Virus record (IMG/VR): IMGVR_UViG_3300025151_000022
Location: 24,236 to 88,235 of that record
Direction: 5' to 3' (one strand)
DNA: 64,000 nt
Source: a virus
A program made the position numbers and the translations under genes. Within the stretch, counting starts at the first letter, position 1. Each line of letters begins with the position of its first letter. The notes under the pieces are model-generated. The model made no database searches, was not told the origin of the DNA, and saw only the letters and a list, made by a program, of their open reading frames with translations. Of the stretch, positions 1 to 8,834 are shown one piece after another.

Positions 1-1517
1 CCAACTATTACATCGCCTGTTACATTTAAATCACCACCTACGGTGCCGACCCCAGAAATGTTTAAATTGTCGGCATTTATGCCAGAGTCATGTAAAGAAG
101 TTGTTCCAATATCAAATCCATTATTATGAATAGAACTATTACCAACTTCAATTCCTGTAGAATGAACTGTGGTTATTCCAACTTCAAGACCAGAGGTGTT
201 TACTGTTGTAGCTCCACCAACAGAGATGCTATTATTTGGTCCATCAAATATAATAGAACTAGTTCCAACTGTTAGAATACCAGTAACTCTTGCATCACCC
301 TGAACAACTAAGTCTTCTGTAAATGTTGTTGCTGCACCAATTTTTGCTGTAGTTGATGATGTAACACCAATGATTCGAACACCATCAGCAGTAGTTTCAA
401 TTTTTTTAGAATTGTCGTAATATAATTCAGATGCACCATCAATATTAAATCGCGCATAAGTTTCATTACCATTATCATTTTCAAGTTCAATGCTAGATGT
501 TCCTCTAATGAACATGCTTCCAACACCTACATCGACGATGTAAGCATTTAAACCATCATGAAATATTTCTAAATCATTTCCTCCACCAAATAATAATGAT
601 TGATTATTAGCAAACCGGGCAAATGTGTCAAACTTAACCCCACCAGTAGTAAATGTAGCACCACCAGAAACTATATTAGTTGCTTCTACTCTAGATATAG
701 TGCTAAGTCCAGTAGCACTTAGATTTGCAATATTAGTAGTACCTGTAAAAGTAGATACTCCAGATACATTTAAATTATCAAGTTCAGTATCTCCATCAAC
801 ATTAATTGCTTGAGTGAAATTAACATCATCAGTAAATGTAGAAAAACCAGATACATTTAAGGCCGATGCGAAGGTAGATACACCAGATACATTTAATTGA
901 TTAGTATCTAATGTTTCTTTTACATAAGAATATCTCCACCTCTTGGAGTCTGAACCTAGACTATATTGTCCATCATTCGTTGGAGTTAAACTGGATGCAA
1001 ATTCTCCGCCAATTACAACATCATCACTATCAGAATCTCCAAGATTAATTGTTCCTCCTCTAAAAGTTACAACTCCAACAAACTCTGAAGTTCCTGTAAC
1101 CTTTAAATCACCGCCAACATTTAAATTATTTTGGAATGTTGATACTCCAGCAACATTTACAGCAGGTAAAACACTCTCAAAAGTTAAATTTCCTGCACCA
1201 TCAGTAATTAATATTCCACCATACGAACCATCAACGCCTGGAAGCGTAAATGTTGTGATTCCTGATAATGAACCTGGTGCTTGTAGAGTTAAAAATGCAG
1301 ACCCATTATCCGAACCTTCAACCAAGTTAATTCCACTACCCGTGGTTGTGGTTTCTCTTGTCCAATATCGGTGAGAACCAAAAAATTTATTGCCGTCTGT
1401 CGTAGAGTTTAGACCGACATAAAGTTCATTAGTATCAAGGGTAAATGCTGGCTCCCCAGGTTGAAGCGCAGGTAAATTCGCATAATTACCCCTTTTAAAC
1501 CGAATAGGAACTGCCAT
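1..1517 (-). CDS. Tail fibre-like protein, Mtd_N-like N-terminus (3' end beyond window)
   Basis: The reading frame opens at the ATG at 1515-1517 and stays open to the window edge (about 505 codons), so the stop lies outside. Residues 1-35 contain an RFKRG motif followed by LQPGEPAF and DTNELYVG, which resemble the N-terminal domain of the major tropism determinant and similar phage fibres that pack against the baseplate. The rest is a run of short beta-repeats built on 'LNVSGVSTF' and 'SGI..DNLNISGVGTVGGDLNV', typical of trimeric cyanophage fibre shafts, plus a segment 'DLEIFHDGLNAYI' also seen in the fibre gene at 18437-20173. It is the last gene of the fibre array in this window. Receptor binding or shaft function is inferred; the receptor-binding tip would be off-window. 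Confidence 0.8.
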   Translation of the reverse strand, partial: MAVPIRFKRGNYANLPALQPGEPAFTLDTNELYVGLNSTTDGNKFFGSHRYWTRETTTTGSGINLVEGSDNGSAFLTLQAPGSLSGITTFTLPGVDGSYGGILITDGAGNLTFESVLPAVNVAGVSTFQNNLNVGGDLKVTGTSEFVGVVTFRGGTINLGDSDSDDVVIGGEFASSLTPTNDGQYSLGSDSKRWRYSYVKETLDTNQLNVSGVSTFASALNVSGFSTFTDDVNFTQAINVDGDTELDNLNVSGVSTFTGTTNIANLSATGLSTISRVEATNIVSGGATFTTGGVKFDTFARFANNQSLLFGGGNDLEIFHDGLNAYIVDVGVGSMFIRGTSSIELENDNGNETYARFNIDGASELYYDNSKKIETTADGVRIIGVTSSTTAKIGAATTFTEDLVVQGDARVTGILTVGTSSIIFDGPNNSISVGGATTVNTSGLEVGITTVHSTGIEVGNSSIHNNGFDIGTTSLHDSGINADNLNISGVGTVGGDLNVTGDVIV

Positions 1518-1550
1518 CTCTTACGCTGTAGAAAACTTTACCTCAAAGTG

Positions 1551-1769
1551 CTAAAAAGTGCCACCATCAATAGTTTTATTGGTGAAATTATTTAGGTCTA
1601 CATTATTAATCACAAATTCAGCAAATGTATTAGATATTGGAACAAATGCTAAAAATTCGTCTGGATCCTTGATGTCAAATTTATCATCAGTTGAATTATA
1701 TTGTAATGTTGATCTGTTTTCAGTTGGAGTGAATTTTGTATCATTAAAGTCTTGAATACGTAATGCCAT
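1551..1769 (-). CDS. Small virion-associated protein, 72 aa
   Basis: Its start codon shares one base with the preceding gene's stop (position 1769), so the two are translationally coupled. The protein ends IDGGTF, exactly like the 97-aa product upstream, and has the same central pattern (xxFxSTxxKFxx...D). It is therefore probably a paralogue from a small duplication. No enzymatic motif or membrane segment is visible. Its place between fibre genes suggests a fibre connector or chaperone-like role, but function is unknown. Confidence 0.7.
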   Translation of the reverse strand: MALRIQDFNDTKFTPTENRSTLQYNSTDDKFDIKDPDEFLAFVPISNTFAEFVINNVDLNNFTNKTIDGGTF

Positions 1770-2062
1770 CAGAAAGTTCCTCCATCAATATCTGGAATAA
1801 TGCCGTCAAATGTGATTTGATTTTCCAAATTAGTTATAAATCCCGAAGGAAGACTACCATCCTCAATTGCTTTAGCAAAAAGATCATCAGCAGTATTTAA
1901 ATTAAATTTTCCTGTTGTTGAATTAAACGCAATAAATCTTCCATCTTGAACAGAATCCAAAGTTCCAAAATCAGCATCCAATGCATCACGCATTCTTGTG
2001 ACTGGAACTGGACTACTAATCTTTTTTGTTGTAGTAGATTGTTTTCTGACTACGAATGCCAT
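1769..2062 (-). CDS. Small virion-associated protein, 97 aa
   Basis: A 97-residue protein between the 113-aa gene and the 72-aa gene, overlapping the latter by one base. The N-terminus is basic (VRKQSTTTKK). A middle segment FNSTTGKFNLNTADDLF matches the pattern in the downstream 72-aa protein, and both finish with IDGGTF. The conserved tail suggests a shared docking end. Function is unknown; a role in fibre assembly or attachment is inferred from position only. Confidence 0.7.
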   Translation of the reverse strand: MAFVVRKQSTTTKKISSPVPVTRMRDALDADFGTLDSVQDGRFIAFNSTTGKFNLNTADDLFAKAIEDGSLPSGFITNLENQITFDGIIPDIDGGTF

Positions 2063-2066
2063 TTAA

Positions 2067-2408
2067 TTACCCCGCAGTAGTGATTCCAGGACTTACGAAT
2101 GCCATACCTTCAACAAGACGAGAAATATCTCCACTACCAGAAACTAACTTCACATCATATACATATCTTCCTGGTTCAATATTAGAAGTTTGTGAACCAG
2201 TCATTGTGATTTCAACTTCTCCAGTAGCACTAGTGATTCCTACAGTAAAAGCATGAGATGATGTTGCGCCCCCATGTTTTTTTAACTGAGAATAACCACT
2301 ATAACCAGTCAAGTCTGTCGCAGAATTATCAGTTTCTTTTGATAAAAAAGATTCTGTAAAATCTGCTCCTTGCAAAATATTGATATTAATTGAAGGACTG
2401 ACCGCCAT
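2067..2408 (-). CDS. Small beta-rich structural protein, 113 aa
   Basis: A complete 113-aa reading frame preceded by a late-promoter-like GATAAATA 18 bases upstream of its ATG. The sequence is beta-rich without cysteines. The order ITSATGEVEITMTGSQT, then GRYVYDVKLVSGSGD, then VEGMAFVSPGI resembles the small upper-baseplate or fibre-base beta-sandwich proteins common in tailed phages. It heads the group of three small proteins before the Mtd_N-like fibre. Assignment as a virion part is by pattern and context. Confidence 0.75.
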   Translation of the reverse strand: MAVSPSININILQGADFTESFLSKETDNSATDLTGYSGYSQLKKHGGATSSHAFTVGITSATGEVEITMTGSQTSNIEPGRYVYDVKLVSGSGDISRLVEGMAFVSPGITTAG

Positions 2409-2425
2409 TGTATTACTTTTTTAGT

Positions 2426-2433
2426 TATTTATC
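2426..2433 (-). promoter_or_regulatory. Late promoter-like motif GATAAATA
   Basis: GATAAATA on the minus strand, 18 bases upstream of the 113-aa gene start. It matches the T4-type late promoter core TATAAATA at seven of eight positions. Recognition by a phage late sigma factor is inferred; the coactivator gp33 is encoded at 54681-54938. Confidence 0.5.
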
Positions 2434-4296
2434 TTATACTATTGGAGTAACTTCCATTAAAACCTTTCTAGCGTTGCTGCTCAGCTGATAAGATTTGTAT
2501 ATATTGTTCAAAATCACAATTCCTTTATATGTTCCGTCAACATTTAGATTATCACCTCCAAAAAGTTCTTCTGTTGCATAATTAGAACCAGCACCCCAAC
2601 CATTAGGTTGTGATGCCGAAAAAGGAGCTCCTCCTGCGCCAGCAGCACCTTGTGTTTCAGAATTAGTGCCAATAAAAGTAAAATCATTATTAATCGCGCA
2701 TTTTTGACCAGTAAAACTATTTGTACCATCATAAACTGGTATTTGAACATTATTATGAATCGTGGCACGGTTCGCGGCGATGGCAGCCGAATCTACCCAA
2801 CTGACACCAGTGAGAATGACTGTAAATCTTCGAGGAATTGTTAATATATCGCTATCAGCAGCATTCGAATAGTAATTACTAAACGTAGAAGTGTTTTGAT
2901 ATGTAACACCATTGTATGTAAAGTCGGAATAACTACCCGATATAATACTACGCGATTCCGCGTATCCATAACTACTATGATTATATATTCCCTCTGATTT
3001 ATTATTCCATGCCATCTGAGTACCCAGTCTCACATTATCATAAGATGAATACCACGAAACACCATAATCGTCCGCTATATCACTGCTATAAACCGGACTA
3101 CCATTACTTTCTTCTCTTATCACTGGAGGAAAAGAACCAGTATTTGCATCAATTTTAAAGCGATATATCCTGCCGTCACCAGGGGAAGCATATGGAGATG
3201 CAACAAATAAATTGAAAGATGCATTCGTATCTGTCAGAGCATCATCACCTGCAGATATGCTCATGCCAAAGTGTTCCTGATCGTCTTCATCACTTTCCCT
3301 ATTAGATGATGGAAAGTGGTCATAATGAAATGATACAAACCGATTTTTAAATGTTCCACTTACATCAAATTGATAGACTCTTCCTTGTCTATACCAAGTA
3401 TTATTACCATCATCACGAGCACTCGGAGCACCAGCAAAAATTTGACCACGATGTATGCATACTGAATATCCAAAATGTGCGTTCTGTCTTTTAATATCAT
3501 AAGTGCCACCATCGAACTCTGAAGATGGGATGCTTAATCTATTTTCTCCTGTCCCATCTAAATTAAAAATAAAAACTGCTCCTTCGCGTGATCCAGTAGA
3601 TGCACTTGAATCCGAAGTGCTTTGAAATGCTGGAGCACCTACAACAATTTTACCACTTCCTATACCAACAGAATGACCAAATTGTCCTCCAATTTCATTA
3701 CTTGATGGAGTAATTATAGTTTGATTACTGCCATCTAAATCCCAAACATACACTCTACCTGCAGTGTCAGTTGGCCACGAAGCTGGATCAGTCCCACTTG
3801 AATTTTCAACTCGTTTAGTTCCTCTATCTCCAACAGCGATCTTTCCTTCTCCTACTGCAACAGAAAATCCCCAACTTGTAGATGCTACTCCAACTGGTCT
3901 AGGAATAAAAGTATATCCAGTGGAACCAAAACCAATATTGCCGTGGTCTCCAAAACCACCATGTTCTTGATAGATATCAAGATCTCCATTGTAAACACGA
4001 ACTCCTTCTGGGGAAGTAATTGCAAGTACAGTGCTACTTGGATCTGGATCTGCGACAATTGCTCTACCAAGTCCTTCAGATTCTGATACGCAAAGTGCCT
4101 TCATAACATAATCAAAGTCTTTAGTTTTTGGTAAAGGAGTTGCTGGAGGAGCAGGAGTTACTGTACCATCAGCAAATTTAAATTCAGGTCCACCACCATC
4201 AGGAAAAATCCAAACGTTGTCTGTGGATTCCCATTCAGATTCTTTTTGAAGTGAAAAAACTTCGTTTAAAGATAATACTCCTCTAAGATCTGACAT
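2434..4296 (-). CDS. Adhesin-like virion protein with FG-GAP beta-propeller repeats, 620 aa
   Basis: Residues 20-56 form an N-terminal module (W-E-S-x-D-N-V-W-I-F-P-D-G-G-G, then GTVTPAPPATPL) almost identical to that of the neighbouring 502-aa protein, including at DNA level. From about residue 130 to 400 there are integrin-alpha-like FG-GAP blades: GQFGHSVGIGSGKIVVGAP, HFGYSVCIHRGQIFAGAPSA and HFGMSISAG. Each is followed by a GRVYxxDxDG strand. Propellers of this type usually bind ligands or glycans and often calcium. The C-terminal 200 residues are aromatic and Ser/Asn-rich with no recognised fold. A tail-fibre or decoration adhesin is inferred from the array context. Confidence 0.75.
   Translation of the reverse strand: MSDLRGVLSLNEVFSLQKESEWESTDNVWIFPDGGGPEFKFADGTVTPAPPATPLPKTKDFDYVMKALCVSESEGLGRAIVADPDPSSTVLAITSPEGVRVYNGDLDIYQEHGGFGDHGNIGFGSTGYTFIPRPVGVASTSWGFSVAVGEGKIAVGDRGTKRVENSSGTDPASWPTDTAGRVYVWDLDGSNQTIITPSSNEIGGQFGHSVGIGSGKIVVGAPAFQSTSDSSASTGSREGAVFIFNLDGTGENRLSIPSSEFDGGTYDIKRQNAHFGYSVCIHRGQIFAGAPSARDDGNNTWYRQGRVYQFDVSGTFKNRFVSFHYDHFPSSNRESDEDDQEHFGMSISAGDDALTDTNASFNLFVASPYASPGDGRIYRFKIDANTGSFPPVIREESNGSPVYSSDIADDYGVSWYSSYDNVRLGTQMAWNNKSEGIYNHSSYGYAESRSIISGSYSDFTYNGVTYQNTSTFSNYYSNAADSDILTIPRRFTVILTGVSWVDSAAIAANRATIHNNVQIPVYDGTNSFTGQKCAINNDFTFIGTNSETQGAAGAGGAPFSASQPNGWGAGSNYATEELFGGDNLNVDGTYKGIVILNNIYKSYQLSSNARKVLMEVTPIV
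4148..4233. repeat. Direct repeat copy 1 (shared adhesin N-terminal module)
   Basis: This 86-base segment matches 5693-5778 in the same orientation with about seven mismatches by eye. The flanking DNA diverges at once. It encodes the common N-terminal module of the 620-aa and 502-aa propeller proteins and could serve as a homologous crossover point for swapping distal domains. Confidence 0.8.
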
Positions 4297-4326
4297 TTAT
4301 ACTGCAATAGAATAATCTTTATATAT

Positions 4327-5835
4327 TTAGAGAATAGGAGGAAATGGCATCATTTGCCAATTATCCTCAACATCATTCACTAACCTTTCTGCATATAATG
4401 CTCCATTTAGGTTTCCAGATGCGTGATTATTACCCACTAAAATATGCCTTTCTATACCATCGAATGGTGGTTGCTCATGAGCAGGATCATATTCACTCAG
4501 AGACACAGTAACAGAACTCCAATAACCGGTGCCAACAAAACTAGTTGTCTTATAGTAAATTCTATTTGTTCCCGGAGCCATAACCATGTTTAGTGAGCTG
4601 ATACTGGATCCACCATTCGATAGTCGGGCTCGGTATGTTCCAATATTGCTGCGATGACCAAACATATCACCTCTTTGGAAAAGATCATTATATGCCCAAT
4701 CCTTATAAGTTCCAGCCATTATGTATTCTCCTGCTGAAGTAGAACCCGGAATACTTGAATGATAAATTACTCCACTTTTATCTTTAGATCCAGTACCAAA
4801 AGAACTAGTTTGTTCATCACACTCACTAGATCCGCAAACAAATTTTCCATTTTTTGCAGCAACATGATAACCCATACGATCATAAGAAGTGACTCCATCA
4901 CCATAATTGTCAGATGCATCATCAGGATCTTCAGCAAAATGCCAAGTTTCGCCAGTACCATCGAGTTTATATGTAAATACTTCTCCATGATAATATCGTA
5001 TAAAATCTTGTGAACCTCCTGGAGCTCCGACTACAATACGACCATTACTTATAGCTACACTATATCCAAAGAGTATATCATATGCATTGTAATTTTCAGT
5101 ACCAGCTCTAGTGAGAGCATTTGCAGAAGGTTGTATTTTAAATTCACCAGTGCCATCTAAATTATAAACATACACTGCTCCAGCATTGGTGTCATTTCTA
5201 GAACCATATACTTTAGTTTCATTTGGGTTGCCAATTGCAACCTTACCATCTCCACAGGCACATATTTTTCCGAAATCATCGGCAATTCCTCCAGTTCCTG
5301 TACCTGCTTTGTCTATGTTTACATACCCAGTTCCATCATAATTCCATAAATGAGCTCCAGTAGTACTACTAACGCAAATCTTTTCATTGGTGGTGTCAAC
5401 TGTTAAATAATCGCCCCAGGCATCATCAGTTTCTGCATTAGCATAACTTATTTTTCTTAAAGCACCTGGGGGATAATCATCAGGATTTGTTGAAATAGTA
5501 ACTTCTTCATTAGAAGAATCCCAAACAAATATACTTTGTTTTCTATATATTAAAATACTATTAGTATTACTCTTAGCAGCTAAAAAAACAAGATCATCAG
5601 TCGCATATATTCCTCTCACTCTAGGGAAGGAAGCGACAATATCAAAATTTATACCTATTTTTGCGAGAGTCATACCTAAGGGAGTGGCAGGTGGCGCAGG
5701 AGTTACTGTACCATCAATAAATTTAAATTCGGGTCCACCGCCATCAGGAAAAATCCAAACGTTGTCTGCAGATTCCCAGGTATTTTCGACAGCTTTTTCA
5801 TTTGCTTCAGTTAAAGTAAATACTCCTGCTGACAT
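4327..5835 (-). CDS. Adhesin-like virion protein with FG-GAP beta-propeller repeats, 502 aa
   Basis: Paralogue of the adjacent 620-aa protein. The first residues (MSAGVFTLTEANEKA) resemble the start of the 884-aa Kelch-like protein. Residues 18-53 carry the shared WESADNVWIFPDGGG...TVTPAPPATPL module. FG-GAP-like blades follow: GKVAIGNPNE, FGYSVAISNGRIVVGAPGG and MGYHVAAKNGKFVCGSS. A late-promoter-like GATAAATA lies 17 bases upstream of the ATG. The fold is known for carbohydrate or protein recognition; host-receptor binding is an inference. Confidence 0.75.
   Translation of the reverse strand: MSAGVFTLTEANEKAVENTWESADNVWIFPDGGGPEFKFIDGTVTPAPPATPLGMTLAKIGINFDIVASFPRVRGIYATDDLVFLAAKSNTNSILIYRKQSIFVWDSSNEEVTISTNPDDYPPGALRKISYANAETDDAWGDYLTVDTTNEKICVSSTTGAHLWNYDGTGYVNIDKAGTGTGGIADDFGKICACGDGKVAIGNPNETKVYGSRNDTNAGAVYVYNLDGTGEFKIQPSANALTRAGTENYNAYDILFGYSVAISNGRIVVGAPGGSQDFIRYYHGEVFTYKLDGTGETWHFAEDPDDASDNYGDGVTSYDRMGYHVAAKNGKFVCGSSECDEQTSSFGTGSKDKSGVIYHSSIPGSTSAGEYIMAGTYKDWAYNDLFQRGDMFGHRSNIGTYRARLSNGGSSISSLNMVMAPGTNRIYYKTTSFVGTGYWSSVTVSLSEYDPAHEQPPFDGIERHILVGNNHASGNLNGALYAERLVNDVEDNWQMMPFPPIL
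5693..5778. repeat. Direct repeat copy 2 (shared adhesin N-terminal module)
   Basis: Second copy of the 86-base repeat at 4148-4233, about 92 percent identical by eye. It lies at the 5' end of the 502-aa propeller gene. Confidence 0.8.
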
Positions 5836-5852
5836 TTTACCACTTTTCTAGT

Positions 5853-5860
5853 TATTTATC
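5853..5860 (-). promoter_or_regulatory. Late promoter-like motif GATAAATA
   Basis: GATAAATA on the minus strand, 17 bases before the ATG of the 502-aa propeller gene. It has the same core and almost the same spacing as the motif before the 113-aa gene at 2426-2433. Confidence 0.5.
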
Positions 5861-6535
5861 TTAGTTTTCAACCTTGATATTATATTTTTTTGAAAGTTTT
5901 TCATTTTGTTTTTCTAAAGAAGCAAAACCTTGAACTGTCAACCATGTTACGATAGAATATCTAGTTCCTTTGGTCACTGGTTCAACTCCATGCAAAAAAT
6001 AATGGTTAGAGGGGAAACAAACCAACATACCTTTCTCTGGTCTAATTCTAATTCCACACTCAGGAAAAATTAAATCACCACCTTCAAAATCTTTTCCACC
6101 ATCATTTAAAAAAAATATCATAGATAAATCTCTATCGACACTTTTTTTGAAAATTGGACCATCAGGAGAATTCCATAAAGCTTCTCCATCAACGTGAGGT
6201 CGGTAGTGTCCACCAGGTTTATATATTAATAATTGGGGTAATTCTCCATCAAGTACATTTATACCATAAAATTGATTAACAATATTTTTTACACTATGAA
6301 AAAGTAATTCTTTTAAACCCGAATAAATGGGTTCTATAGGAACAGTTTGTGTATTTCTGATATTTTTATCCGTTCTCCATTTTGGTTCTTTACTAGATTT
6401 ATTAGTTTTTTCGGGGTCAAAGATAGATAAATCTGAAATTTCTGAAGAATTTTCAATATGAGAAACTATTTCTTTTATTCCTCGTTCAGAAATAACATTT
6501 CTTTCTATTAAAATATTTGAAAGTAGTTTGTTCAT
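5861..6535 (-). CDS. 2OG-Fe(II) oxygenase, prolyl-4-hydroxylase type, 224 aa
   Basis: Residues 100-205 form a double-stranded beta-helix oxygenase domain. The iron facial triad is visible as HVD (His114, Asp116) and a distal His182 in FLHGVEP, with Arg192 in GTRYSIV placed to bind 2-oxoglutarate. The strands LSMIFFLND, GGDLIFPE and KGMLVCFPSNHYF are typical of the P4Hc family. Such enzymes hydroxylate prolines or other residues in proteins. The gene overlaps the upstream 150-aa gene by four bases and lies between fibre genes and glycosyltransferases. Hydroxylation of a fibre protein is possible, but the substrate is unknown. Confidence 0.85.
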   Translation of the reverse strand: MNKLLSNILIERNVISERGIKEIVSHIENSSEISDLSIFDPEKTNKSSKEPKWRTDKNIRNTQTVPIEPIYSGLKELLFHSVKNIVNQFYGINVLDGELPQLLIYKPGGHYRPHVDGEALWNSPDGPIFKKSVDRDLSMIFFLNDGGKDFEGGDLIFPECGIRIRPEKGMLVCFPSNHYFLHGVEPVTKGTRYSIVTWLTVQGFASLEKQNEKLSKKYNIKVEN

Positions 6536-6984
6536 TGCATACGAAATATGGTAAATGTTACAGACAAATCATTACCAAAAGAATGCCAAAGATTTGAACG
6601 AAATAAGACTAATTTATTATACTTTGATTGTATATTTGCATATTGATTCCATAAATTAATTTCATTTGATACATTATATTGCTCATGTATGGATTCATTT
6701 GGACAATATTCAAGTCCAGTTTCTTTATGCGAAAAAAACTTTAATACTAGTTTCTTTGCATTAAGTGATAGTGGATCATCTAAGAAGTGAACTCCAGTCC
6801 ATCTACTATTATTGTCTGATATAACTCCTCTAGAAACTTCTTTGTCAGTCGAAAAAGATTTAATTTCTACTTTTTCATTTAAAATCTGAGAAATTCTTTT
6901 TGGAACTTCATCAAATACTTGTTTGAATGAAATTTTTTCAACACCATCAATAAAATTGTCTACTATAATAATATTCCGATCCAT
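6532..6984 (-). CDS. Degenerate DUF6445-like 2OG oxygenase paralogue, 150 aa
   Basis: Both ends match the 207-aa oxygenase at 9487-10110: IIIVDNFxD at the start and NKLVLFRSNLWHSFGND near the end. The middle is shortened and the HxD iron motif is absent; ISDNNSRWTG stands where the longer protein has IHVDPIWQFG. The arginine expected to hold 2-oxoglutarate is also missing. His134 of NLWHS remains. This looks like a non-catalytic or decaying copy, although the frame is intact and the gene overlaps its downstream neighbour by four bases. A binding or regulatory role is possible. Confidence 0.65.
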   Translation of the reverse strand: MDRNIIIVDNFIDGVEKISFKQVFDEVPKRISQILNEKVEIKSFSTDKEVSRGVISDNNSRWTGVHFLDDPLSLNAKKLVLKFFSHKETGLEYCPNESIHEQYNVSNEINLWNQYANIQSKYNKLVLFRSNLWHSFGNDLSVTFTIFRMQ

Positions 6985-6989
6985 TAAAT

Positions 6990-8834
6990 TTAATCTTCAT
7001 AATATCTTTGGGAAGTATTTGTTCTACTATTAAAATATCCTCCAACCTCATTATCATCACCTTTTAATTTAAGTTGATTTTTTTCTTCAAATGCTTTGAG
7101 AGCACCTGTTCCAAGATCAACACCTGTAAGTTTTTCGTATCCGCGCATCACTTTAGTTTCTAAATCTTTAATGAATTCATCTCTTCCTTCTTGAGAAAGA
7201 AGTTTATCAATAGACAAGTAACCTTCTTTCAGATTATTTCTTTCGTCAATAAGTGATGGTGCAGAAGCACGTCTCATTGCCTGTAAATTTCCACCAGAAA
7301 TACCAGTTCTACTGGACATTAAATCATCAAGTGCTTGTTCTGCAAGACGAGTATCCCAATATTCCTCATTTTCTTCTAAGAATTGTTCTCTTGTTGGAGG
7401 AGTGCCTCCATTTCTTTCTACCAGTTTGTCGAGAATTTTATCAAATAATTCTAATTGATGTAAACGATCTCTAATCTCATTCTCTGAAGTTTTTAAATAA
7501 TGCATTAGTTGAAGTTCTTCCAAATCATACCAATGGGGAACTTTATACTTATCAGAAGATTTTTGATCACCTTCATCTCCATCTGCAGAATAGAGAAGAG
7601 GTTTAGATTTATCATGATGATCTTTCCACTTAAATTCAAAATTACGAACTGTTCTTTTCATATCAATTAATTTATGCATATATCCTTCCGCCATAATTCG
7701 ACGTTCTTTCAAGATATGCTCAAAAGTAACTGAAATATTGTGAGTATTTAAAGTAATAAATTTTTCAATCTGGAAGTTAGTTCTCCCCTGCGCCATTTCT
7801 TTATCACTTTCTTCCCACTTTAATACATTTGCAGATGCTTGACGAAGATAATCATCATTTTCAACAGCTTCTCTTGCACTAAGAGGTCTGTAACTTAAAG
7901 AACTTTCTTCATTCATCATGGTATTTTCGGTAAATTTTGAAATTAATAAATTCCACTGATTAGCAATGGTTTTCCAATCATATTTTTCAGAAACATAATC
8001 AGAAATAGTTTTTGAGACTTTTTGATAAAACGATTTATCTCTATCAAAATAATCTAATAAGGAACAACAAGTCTCGGTGAATTTATTTATAAAGTTTTCT
8101 GAAACCTTGTAACCCGTATTGGTAGATTCTCCATCAATTGGAACAACAACTGAATTTTGTTTTCCAGCAACTTCATTTAGTGCTCCGATATCAGTGATGA
8201 TTGGAAATGCTCCACATTTCATTGCTTCTATCATAGAAACGCAAAAAGTTTCTTCCCATATACAAGGATGTACAAAAAAAGCAGATTCTTGATAGTGTTC
8301 GATAAGTTTTTCCCTATCAACTGCAGAAGAATACTCTACATTTGGTAATCTTTTTAGATAATTATATACTTCTTGATATGTATCTTCCATATCATCTCCA
8401 TACAATGACATAGAAGAAAATATTTTAAATTTTACATCGGGATGTTTTTCCAATACTCGTGGAATAATTTTAGACAAAACTTCTAGTCCTTTATATGGAA
8501 TAGAAGTGAAAATCATAGTCTTACTTTTTCTTTGAGAATACTTAAACATATCCGCAACTCCATTTGGAATTACAGTAATTTTTTCTTCAGGAACATTGTG
8601 ATATTTAATAAACATATCTTTATTCCATTGAGATGGGGATACGATATGATTTACAATATTATGATCAAAATTTAAAAATATTCTCTGATCATATGCATGG
8701 TGTGCCCATAAAATCTTAATAGGATGATTTGACTCTAAAATGTACGAAGGTAAATGTGATACAAACACATTTTTGGGAAATTTATAATGTTCTTGAAGAT
8801 AATAGTAAGAAGTTTCAGTTGCTCCAGATTTCAT
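6990..8834 (-). CDS. GT-B glycosyltransferase (GT4-like) fused to a helical C-terminal domain, 614 aa
   Basis: Residues 1-320 are a group 1 glycosyltransferase. Visible signatures are the linker HIVSPSQWNKDMFIK, VIPNGVADMF, the phosphate-binding segment FTSIPYKGLEVL and the donor-site EX7E motif in EETFCVSMIEAMKCG with FPIITDIGALNE. Such enzymes transfer sugar from a nucleotide-sugar with retention of configuration. Residues 330-614 are charged and largely helical, unlike known GT4 tails, and could be a targeting or structural domain. The gene overlaps the GT-A gene by four bases. The N-terminus is somewhat short for a full first Rossmann domain, so substrate specificity cannot be called. Confidence 0.8.
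   Translation of the reverse strand: MKSGATETSYYYLQEHYKFPKNVFVSHLPSYILESNHPIKILWAHHAYDQRIFLNFDHNIVNHIVSPSQWNKDMFIKYHNVPEEKITVIPNGVADMFKYSQRKSKTMIFTSIPYKGLEVLSKIIPRVLEKHPDVKFKIFSSMSLYGDDMEDTYQEVYNYLKRLPNVEYSSAVDREKLIEHYQESAFFVHPCIWEETFCVSMIEAMKCGAFPIITDIGALNEVAGKQNSVVVPIDGESTNTGYKVSENFINKFTETCCSLLDYFDRDKSFYQKVSKTISDYVSEKYDWKTIANQWNLLISKFTENTMMNEESSLSYRPLSAREAVENDDYLRQASANVLKWEESDKEMAQGRTNFQIEKFITLNTHNISVTFEHILKERRIMAEGYMHKLIDMKRTVRNFEFKWKDHHDKSKPLLYSADGDEGDQKSSDKYKVPHWYDLEELQLMHYLKTSENEIRDRLHQLELFDKILDKLVERNGGTPPTREQFLEENEEYWDTRLAEQALDDLMSSRTGISGGNLQAMRRASAPSLIDERNNLKEGYLSIDKLLSQEGRDEFIKDLETKVMRGYEKLTGVDLGTGALKAFEEKNQLKLKGDDNEVGGYFNSRTNTSQRYYED

Noticed and set aside
1-1517. Diversity-generating retroelement suggested by the Mtd_N-like fibre start
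   Set aside because: No reverse transcriptase, template repeat or variable repeat is visible, and the fibre's 3' end is off-window.
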